Part shown: positions 31,780 through 37,309 of the stretch, one piece after another
Layout: the number at the start of each line of letters is the position of its first letter
How positions within the stretch are numbered: the stretch's first letter is position 1
From: Nitratireductor sp.
GTDB lineage: Bacteria; Pseudomonadota; Alphaproteobacteria; Rhizobiales; Rhizobiaceae
Direction of reading: 5' to 3'
Length of the DNA stretch: 37,309 nucleotides
Assembly (NCBI GenBank): GCA_020441665.1
Contig: JAGRLT010000136.1
Location: forward strand, 1 to 37,309
The notes under the pieces: generated by a model
What the model was told of the DNA's origin: nothing
The model's database searches: none
Seen by the model: the letters and a program-made list of their open reading frames with translations, nothing else
Program-made: the position numbers and the translations under genes

Positions 31780-33165
31780 TCAGGCAATCACTTTCGTCAG
31801 CGCCCGATCGACCGCCGCGACGATTTCGTCGATGTCGGACTTTGTCGCGATCAGCGCCGGCGAGAAGGTCAGCGTGTTATTGAAGCCCGGGAAGGAGCGG
31901 TTGGTAACCCCGATCAGCACCGCATCGTCGGCGGCACAGGCGGCAACCACCTTCTGGGCGGTCGCCTCTTCCACCGGCTCCTTCGTGTCGCGGTCCTTGA
32001 CCAGTTCGAGACCGGTGAACAGGCCCTTGCCGCGCACATCGCCGATGATGGCATGCCCGGCCTTCAGACCGTGGAATTTTTCCATCATGTACTCGCCCAT
32101 GGCGGTGCAGTTTTCGAGCAGCTTCTCCTCTTCGAGGATGCGCATGTTCTCGAGCGCGGCGGCAGGGCCCGCCGTGCAGCCGCCAAAGGTCGAGATGTCG
32201 CGGAAATAGGACAGCGGATCGTCGGCATTCTCCTTGAACATGTTGAACACGCGCTCGGTCGTCACCGTGCAGGAGATCGCCGCATAGCCGGAGGCGACCC
32301 CCTTCGCCATGGTCACCATGTCGGGCTCGATGCCGTAATGCTGATAGCCGAACCATTTGCCGGTGCGACCCATGCCGCAGACCACCTCGTCGATGATCAG
32401 CAGGATGTCGTATTTCTTGCAGATCTCCTGCACCCGCTCCCAATAGCCCTTGGGCGGGGTGATGACGCCGCCGCCGGCGGTGATCGGCTCGAGCACGATG
32501 CCGCCCACGGTTTCCGGCCCTTCGCGCAGGATCACTTCCTCGATCGCATTGGCGGCGCGGATGCCATAATCGTCCACATCGCCCCATTGCGAGCGGTATT
32601 CGAGACAGTGCGGCACCTCGACGAAACCGTCCGGGAACGGGCCGTACAGCGCCTTGCGCTGGGTGTGGCCGCCCGAGGCCAGCGTCGCGATCGTCGTGCC
32701 GTGATAATCGCGCTCGCGGAACAGGATCTTGTACTTCTTGCCGTCATATTTCGTATTGGCGATCTGGCGGACGATCTTGTAGGCCTTCTCGTTGGCTTCC
32801 GAACCCGAATTCGAATAATAGACCCGGCTCATGCCCGGCATCTTGGAGATCAGTTTTTCGGCGAACAGCGCGCCCGGCACGGTGCCCATGGCGCCGGCGA
32901 AATAGTTCATCTTCAACAACTGGTCGCGCACCGCATTGGCGATCGATTCCCGGCCATAGCCGACATTGACCGTCCACACGCCGCCCGAAACCGCATCGAG
33001 ATGTTCGCGGCCCGCCTGGTTCCACACCCGCATGCCCTTGCCCTCGATGATGATCAGCGGGTCGACGGTCTCGAACTTCTTGTGCTGTACCAGATGGTGC
33101 CAGACATTCGCCTTGTCGGCTTCGACAACGGCGGAATAGTCGTTCGGATTGTGCTGCAGGTTCAT
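31780..33165 (-). CDS. tpa: Class III aminotransferase, probable taurine-pyruvate aminotransferase
   Basis: A 461-residue PLP enzyme. Lys288 in TMAKGVASGYAAI is the likely PLP lysine and Asp259 in LIIDEVV contacts the cofactor. The starting region VWHHLVQHKKFETVDPLIII, then LDAVSGGVWTVNVGYGRESI and YFRDISTFGGCTAGPAAALE, closely match what I know of bacterial taurine-pyruvate aminotransferases. These move the taurine amino group to pyruvate, giving sulfoacetaldehyde and alanine. Other omega-aminotransferases share the fold, so the substrate is probable, not proven. ATG 33165 has GGGAG about 7 bases upstream. Xsc and Pta, which would handle the product, are not in the window. It converges on the tctCBA-higBA side. 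Confidence 0.75.
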   Translation of the reverse strand: MNLQHNPNDYSAVVEADKANVWHHLVQHKKFETVDPLIIIEGKGMRVWNQAGREHLDAVSGGVWTVNVGYGRESIANAVRDQLLKMNYFAGAMGTVPGALFAEKLISKMPGMSRVYYSNSGSEANEKAYKIVRQIANTKYDGKKYKILFRERDYHGTTIATLASGGHTQRKALYGPFPDGFVEVPHCLEYRSQWGDVDDYGIRAANAIEEVILREGPETVGGIVLEPITAGGGVITPPKGYWERVQEICKKYDILLIIDEVVCGMGRTGKWFGYQHYGIEPDMVTMAKGVASGYAAISCTVTTERVFNMFKENADDPLSYFRDISTFGGCTAGPAAALENMRILEEEKLLENCTAMGEYMMEKFHGLKAGHAIIGDVRGKGLFTGLELVKDRDTKEPVEEATAQKVVAACAADDAVLIGVTNRSFPGFNNTLTFSPALIATKSDIDEIVAAVDRALTKVIA

Positions 33166-33390
33166 GAAATTTCTCCCATCCCTCCCGATCGAGGGCAAAA
33201 TGACAAGGATCCACCGATTTTCAGGACATTGGCCGGGAAAGTTCGGGCATATTCCGCCTTTCCGCCGTCTTTTCTAGCAGGCTTCCCGGCTTCGGTGCCA
33301 GTCTCAATTTTGGGATAAAAGACAGCCCGGCTATAGCGCCAGTGCGGCGAAATCGCATGGAGCCAGATATCGAGCCCGGTCAACCGGCGA

Positions 33391-34656
33391 TCAGAGCCAG
33401 TCGGCCATCCGGTCGAGCCCGAGGATCGCCTCGGCATCGACGCGCGGCCGCACCACCGCGAACCGGTCGCCCTTGACCAGCACTTCCGGCACCAGCGGCC
33501 GCGTATTGTAGGTGCCGGCCTGCACCGCCCCATAGGCCCCCGCCGAGGCGATCGCGAAGAGATCGCCCCGAACCAGCAAGGGCAGGTTGCGCTCGCGCGC
33601 CATAAAGTCACCGCTCTCGCATACCGGGCCGACCACATCGCACAGCGCCCAGGGCGCATCCGGCGCCGGCTCGACCACCGGGCGGATATCGTGCCAGGCT
33701 TCATAGAGGGTCGGGCGGATCAGGTCGTTCATGCCGGTATCGGCGATGACGAAGGTCTTGTGCTCCATCTCCTTGCGGAAGATCACCCGGCCGACCAGGA
33801 TACCGGCATTGCCGACAATCAGGCGGCCCGGCTCGAAGATCACCTTGCAGTCGAGCGCCCGCACATGCTTCTTGACCGTGTCGGCATAGGCGTCGGGCCC
33901 GGGCGGCGGCGCATTGTCGCCGCGATAGGGAATGCCGAGCCCGCCGCCGAGATCGACGTGATCGATTGCATGGCCGGCTTCACGCAGGCGCCGCACCAGG
34001 CCCTCGAGCCGCGAAAAGGCATGGTCGAAGGGTTCGAGCTCGGTGATCTGGCTGCCGATATGCATGTCGATGCCGGTGACCCTGATGCCCGGCAGGGAAG
34101 CGGCAAGGGCATAGACGGCTTCCGCCTCCACCCAGGGAATGCCGAACTTGTCTTCCTTCTTGCCGGTGGAAATCTTGGCATGGGTCCTGGCATCGACATC
34201 GGGATTGATGCGCAGCGATACCGGCGCTGTCTTGCCCAGCGCCTCGGCCCGCGCCGACAGGGCCGCAAGCTCCGGCACCGATTCCACGTTGAAGCACAGA
34301 ATGCCGGCCTGAAGCGCCTGATCCATCTCGGCATCGGTCTTGCCGACGCCTGAAAACATGATTTTCTCCGCCGGTATTCCGGCCTGGAGCGCGCGCGCCA
34401 GTTCGCCGCCCGACACGACATCGGCGCCCGAACCCAGCCGCGCCAGCGTCGCCAGCACCGACTGGTTGGAATTGGCCTTCATCGCATAGCAGACCAGCGA
34501 GGGAATATCGGCGAAGGCGCCGGAAAAGACCTTGTAGTGGCGTTCCAGCGTCGCCGTCGAATAGCAGTAGAACGGCGTGCCGACCTCCGCCGCAATCTGC
34601 GGCAGCGGCACGTCTTCGGCATGCAGGATGCCATCGATATACTGGAAATGGTTCAC
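33391..34656 (-). CDS. lysA: Diaminopimelate decarboxylase
   Basis: A 421-residue PLP enzyme, final step of lysine biosynthesis (meso-diaminopimelate to lysine). Lys60 in CYAMKANSN binds PLP. Further motifs are GADVVSGGELARAL, HIGSQITELEPF, DLGGGLGIPY, EPGRLIVGNAG and VGPVCESGDF with the active-site Cys. The start codon is GTG at 34656, with GGAG 10 bases before it. It is the last gene of the argH-lptM-lysA set. Confidence 0.97.
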   Translation of the reverse strand: MNHFQYIDGILHAEDVPLPQIAAEVGTPFYCYSTATLERHYKVFSGAFADIPSLVCYAMKANSNQSVLATLARLGSGADVVSGGELARALQAGIPAEKIMFSGVGKTDAEMDQALQAGILCFNVESVPELAALSARAEALGKTAPVSLRINPDVDARTHAKISTGKKEDKFGIPWVEAEAVYALAASLPGIRVTGIDMHIGSQITELEPFDHAFSRLEGLVRRLREAGHAIDHVDLGGGLGIPYRGDNAPPPGPDAYADTVKKHVRALDCKVIFEPGRLIVGNAGILVGRVIFRKEMEHKTFVIADTGMNDLIRPTLYEAWHDIRPVVEPAPDAPWALCDVVGPVCESGDFMARERNLPLLVRGDLFAIASAGAYGAVQAGTYNTRPLVPEVLVKGDRFAVVRPRVDAEAILGLDRMADWL

Positions 34657-34708
34657 GGGCGGAGCGCTCCGATTGCCCGGCGCGGGCCGGCGGGCTTGGT
34701 GACGAAAA

Positions 34709-34909
34709 TCAGATCAGCGGGTCGAGAATGAAAGGGGTGTCGCCGCCGGTCTTTGCCGGCTGCTCCTCGCCCGGTGCCGGCTTTACCACCGCGCCCGGCG
34801 GCGGCTCCAGCGGCCCGCGCCGGCCGCAGCCCGACAACCCGCTCGCCAGCACAAGCCCGGCCAGCACGGCAAGCCATTTTCCAGCCTGGGTAACGCCACT
34901 GATCCGCAT
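34709..34909 (-). CDS. lptM: Small LptM-type lipoprotein
   Basis: A 66-residue lipoprotein. MRISGVTQAGKWLAVLAGLV leads into LASGLSGC with a lipobox Cys, followed by GRRGPLEPPPGA, the LptM (YifL) signature of a short Gly-Pro-Leu segment after the acylated Cys. In E. coli, LptM helps assemble the LptD LPS translocon. The argH-lptM-lysA order is typical of alphaproteobacteria. ATG 34909 is assumed; 34930 is also in frame. Confidence 0.75.
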   Translation of the reverse strand: MRISGVTQAGKWLAVLAGLVLASGLSGCGRRGPLEPPPGAVVKPAPGEEQPAKTGGDTPFILDPLI

Positions 34910-35001
34910 CGTGTTCGAACTCCGGTCCATCAAATTCCATATCCGGCAAACCGCTTGCATTGTCAAACCTCGGCCATCGGTTCGGTCTGGCCCCGCAATG
35001 C

Positions 35002-36423
35002 TTACTCCTTCGCCCGGCGCTTGCGCCAGTATGCCGCCTGCTTGCGGACATTGGCGGGCGCCGTGCCGCCGAAGCTCTTGCGCGAGGCAACGGATTTTTC
35101 CACCGACAGCACGTCGAACACCCGCGCGGTGATATCGCCGTTGAGCGCCTGCAGCTCTTCGAGCGACAGGTCTTCCAGCCCGCAATCCTTTGCCTCGGCC
35201 AGCGCCACCGCCCGGCCCGTCACGTGATGGGCCTCGCGGAACGGCAGGCCGGTCTCGCGCACCAGCCAGTCGGCAAGGTCGGTGGCGATCGAAAACCCGC
35301 TGCCGGCCGCCTTGCGCATCATGTCGGTGTTGACCGTCATGCCGGCCACCATGCCGGTCATCGCGGCGATGGCGAGGTCGAGATTCTCGGCCGCGTCGAA
35401 CACCGCTTCCTTGTCCTCCTGCATGTCCTTCGAATAGGTCAGCGGCAGGCCCTTCATTACCGTGAGCAATGCGATCAGATCGCCATTGATCCGGCCCGTC
35501 TTGGCGCGGATCAGTTCCGCCGCATCGGGGTTCTTCTTCTGCGGCATGATGGAGGAGCCGGTCGAGAACCGGTCCGACATGCGCACGAAATTGAACTGCG
35601 GCGTCGACCAGATCACCAGTTCTTCCGCCATGCGCGACAGATGCGTGGCGGCAATCGAGGCGGCACTCAGGAAGTCGAGCGCGAAGTCGCGATCGGAAAC
35701 GCTGTCGAGCGAATTGCGGGTCGGTTCGCGAAAGCCGAGCGCCTTCGCCGTCATCCGGCGGTCAATGGCAAAGCCGGTGCCGGCAAGGGCCGCCGCGCCC
35801 AGCGGGCATTCGTCCATGCGGGATACCGCATCGGCAAGCCGCGAGCGGTCGCGGGCGAACATTTCCACATAGGCAAGGCAATGATGGCCGAAGGTGACGG
35901 GCTGCGCGGTCTGCAAATGGGTAAAGCCCGGCATCACGCTCGCCGCATGGGTCTCGGCATGATCGAGCAGCACGTCGATCAGCCTGCCGAGCGCCGCATG
36001 CAGGGCCTGGGCCTGGGCCTTGACCCAGAGGCGGAAGTCGACCGCCACCTGATCGTTGCGCGAACGCGCGGTGTGCAGTCGCCCCGCAGCCGGACCGATC
36101 AGTTCGGCAAGCCTGGCCTCGACATTCATGTGAATGTCCTCAAGCGAGGGCTTGAAGTCAAATTTGCCCGCCTCGATCTCTGACAAAATCGTGTCTAGAC
36201 CTTTGCCGATCGCTTTGGCATCTGTCTTGGAAAGAATGCCTCTTTCGGCCAGCATGGCGGCATGCGCCTTCGATCCGGCTATGTCCTGGGCATAGAGCTT
36301 CCGGTCGAAGCCGATCGATGCGTTGATCGCTTCCATGACGGCGTCGGGCCGGTCGGAAAACCGCCCGCCCCACATCTGGTTTCCGGTCATAGGACCGCCG
36401 TTTTTGCGTGGCTTGCCAGCCAT
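35002..36423 (-). CDS. argH: Argininosuccinate lyase
   Basis: A 473-residue enzyme of the fumarase/aspartase superfamily. It splits argininosuccinate into arginine and fumarate. The signature [12 protein letters not shown] is intact, as are [41 protein letters not shown] and [23 protein letters not shown] lies 6 bases before the ATG. It is divergent from the TlpA-like gene, with only 24 bases between the two start codons, so their promoters must overlap the opposing coding regions. Confidence 0.97.
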   Translation of the reverse strand: MAGKPRKNGGPMTGNQMWGGRFSDRPDAVMEAINASIGFDRKLYAQDIAGSKAHAAMLAERGILSKTDAKAIGKGLDTILSEIEAGKFDFKPSLEDIHMNVEARLAELIGPAAGRLHTARSRNDQVAVDFRLWVKAQAQALHAALGRLIDVLLDHAETHAASVMPGFTHLQTAQPVTFGHHCLAYVEMFARDRSRLADAVSRMDECPLGAAALAGTGFAIDRRMTAKALGFREPTRNSLDSVSDRDFALDFLSAASIAATHLSRMAEELVIWSTPQFNFVRMSDRFSTGSSIMPQKKNPDAAELIRAKTGRINGDLIALLTVMKGLPLTYSKDMQEDKEAVFDAAENLDLAIAAMTGMVAGMTVNTDMMRKAAGSGFSIATDLADWLVRETGLPFREAHHVTGRAVALAEAKDCGLEDLSLEELQALNGDITARVFDVLSVEKSVASRKSFGGTAPANVRKQAAYWRKRRAKE

Positions 36424-36447
36424 GATGCACTCCTGGAGAAAAGTCGC

Positions 36448-37077
36448 GTGAGCGATACAGAAAAAAAACGTGCTCTGCCACCCTTAACCGCGCTTGCCAC
36501 CGCCCTGGTCCTCTTTCTTGCTGCCTGCGGCGATGCGAAGGAGGAGACCGTCGCGGCCTGTCCGGCGGCGGCGGCGAAGACGGCGGCGCTCAAGCCGCTT
36601 GCCAGCGGCGAAATCGCGGCCTTTGCGATTTCGGATGTGCCCACGCCCCTGCCGGTCTTCGAATTTACCGATCGCGACGGCAAGCCCACCTCCACGGCGG
36701 ACATGAAGGGCAAGACGGTGCTGCTGAACCTGTGGGCGACCTGGTGTGCGCCCTGTCGCCACGAAATGCCGGCACTCGACAAATTGCAGGCGGAACTGGG
36801 CGGCGAGAAATTCCAGGTCCTGCCGGTCTCGATAGACCGGGGCGGACCGCAAAAGCCGCTCGGCTTCTACGACGAGATCGGCATCGCCGCCCTGCCCTTC
36901 TACCAGGACGGGACCATGGGCATTTTCAACGGGCTGAAGAAGGAGGGCTATGCCTTCGGCCTGCCGGCGACGCTGCTCCTCGACGAGGAAGGCTGCGTCC
37001 TCGGCAATCTCAACGGCCCCGCCGACTGGGCGAGCGACGAGGCCAGGGCGATGGTGAAGGCGGCCATCGGCGGATAG
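36448..37077 (+). CDS. tlpA: TlpA-like thiol:disulfide lipoprotein
   Basis: A 209-residue protein. The N-terminal hydrophobic stretch ends in LFLAAC (Cys27), a lipobox, so it is anchored to the outside of the membrane. The thioredoxin domain follows, with [20 protein letters not shown] (Cys100 and Cys103 of the WCAPC motif) and a cis-Pro region in [13 protein letters not shown]. TlpA reduces proteins or metallochaperones during cytochrome oxidase assembly in rhizobia. The start is GTG at 36448 with GGAG about 9 bases before it. It is divergent from argH. Confidence 0.88.
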   Translation: MSDTEKKRALPPLTALATALVLFLAACGDAKEETVAACPAAAAKTAALKPLASGEIAAFAISDVPTPLPVFEFTDRDGKPTSTADMKGKTVLLNLWATWCAPCRHEMPALDKLQAELGGEKFQVLPVSIDRGGPQKPLGFYDEIGIAALPFYQDGTMGIFNGLKKEGYAFGLPATLLLDEEGCVLGNLNGPADWASDEARAMVKAAIGG

Positions 37078-37145
37078 GCGACAGCCCCTGTCAGCAGGGA
37101 CACCTTGTGCTGCAAAATCGGGTGGCCCCGATACAGCCCTTCGCG

Positions 37146-37223
37146 CTAGTGTGGTGAATTTGAAATACGCATCATTCCGGCGGCAGACTTCGAAGCGTAT
37201 TTCAAATTCAAAAACCACACTAG
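37146..37223. mobile_element. CTAG-bounded palindromic element (MITE-like candidate), copy 1
   Basis: CTAGTGTGGT at 37146-37155 is the perfect inverted copy of ACCACACTAG at 37214-37223. The next arm GAATTTGAAATACGC (37156-37170) matches GCGTATTTCAAATTC (37195-37209); the right side carries four extra bases, AAAA. A TA lies inside each CTAG. The element is 78 bases long with no coding capacity. This looks like a non-autonomous element using a TA or CTAG target, as IS630 does. No transposase is in the window. Confidence 0.5.
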
Positions 37224-37239
37224 AATCATAAATTTGCTA

Positions 37240-37309
37240 GTCACCCTATTGAATCCAAAGTTCGTTATGAGAGTGCTGGCAAATGAGACGAACTTTGGAT
37301 TCGGGTGAC
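37240..37309. mobile_element. Second palindromic element at the window end, probably cut
   Basis: GTCACCC (37240-37246) with GGGTGAC (37303-37309), and GAATCCAAAGTTCGT (37251-37265) with ACGAACTTTGGATTC (37288-37302), form a second long inverted repeat. The left arm has four extra bases (TATT) between the blocks. CTAG at 37237-37240 marks its left end as in copy 1. The right CTAG, if present, would fall just beyond the window. The arms differ in sequence from copy 1. Confidence 0.45.

Noticed and set aside
1-37309. CRISPR arrays, tRNA or rRNA genes
   Set aside because: No regularly spaced 25-40 base direct repeats, no clover-leaf with TTC-type arms and no conserved rRNA stretches were seen on either strand by reading. 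A covariance-model search would be decisive.

Overview
The window is GC-rich (mostly above 60 percent by eye) and densely packed with genes. Its content fits an alphaproteobacterium of the order Hyphomicrobiales (rhizobia and relatives). Indicators are RcdA next to DUF1192, paired small YdcH/DUF465 proteins, the tlpA / argH-lptM-lysA arrangement, a TTAA-N7-TTAA CtrA-type site, and an L31 without zinc cysteines. Most of the window is chromosomal core. Accessory pieces are a type IIG restriction-modification gene, a HigBA toxin-antitoxin pair, a tripartite tricarboxylate (TTT) transporter and several palindromic repeats. I see no rRNA, tRNA, CRISPR array, prophage or intact insertion sequence.

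Layout. 1-3.9 kb: start of a quinone oxidoreductase, DUF1192, a CtrA-type site with a possible small RNA, rcdA, purEK and two divergent DUF465 genes. 3.9-8.2 kb: a TauE/SafE exporter, a degenerate ThiE-like protein, a Sel1-repeat protein, elongation factor P and an inositol-monophosphatase-family enzyme. 8.2-13.1 kb: a stand-alone KAS III, a two-gene MotA/TolQ plus MotB/OmpA-like envelope motor, and an FAD dehydrogenase. 13.1-17.0 kb: an amidase and an MsbA-type ABC exporter on the minus strand, then rpmE and its terminator. 17.15-20.34 kb: a 1063-residue single-chain restriction-modification enzyme. 20.3-21.8 kb: a TPR lipoprotein and rpsU.

21.8-26.7 kb: modE, then modABC, with two similar candidate Mo-boxes (CGWTAT-N12-ATATCG) upstream of modE and modA. 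A CitE-family lyase gene and a DUF1737 gene follow. 26.7-30.9 kb: a zinc-type cation diffusion facilitator, divergent from a tctCBA transporter. 30.9-31.7 kb: higBA with a palindromic AT-rich operator, then a degenerate inverted-repeat element. 31.8-33.2 kb: a probable taurine-pyruvate aminotransferase. 33.4-37.1 kb: lysA, lptM and argH on minus, divergent from a TlpA-like lipoprotein thioredoxin. The last 165 bases hold two adjacent long palindromes, each opening with CTAG, which look like small non-autonomous elements.

How parts may work together. The CtrA-type site upstream of rcdA suggests cell-cycle control, since RcdA is an adaptor for ClpXP degradation of CtrA in Caulobacter. The Mo-boxes suggest that ModE controls both itself and molybdate uptake. 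The TTT transporter and the aminotransferase converge on the HigBA region and might form a small organosulfonate or carboxylate module, but that link is inference. I found no clear undescribed multi-gene system. The best leads are the CtrA/small-RNA leader, the paired CTAG palindromes, the type IIG gene with a low-GC specificity region, the Mo-box pair with an unusual ModE, and the envelope motor pair.
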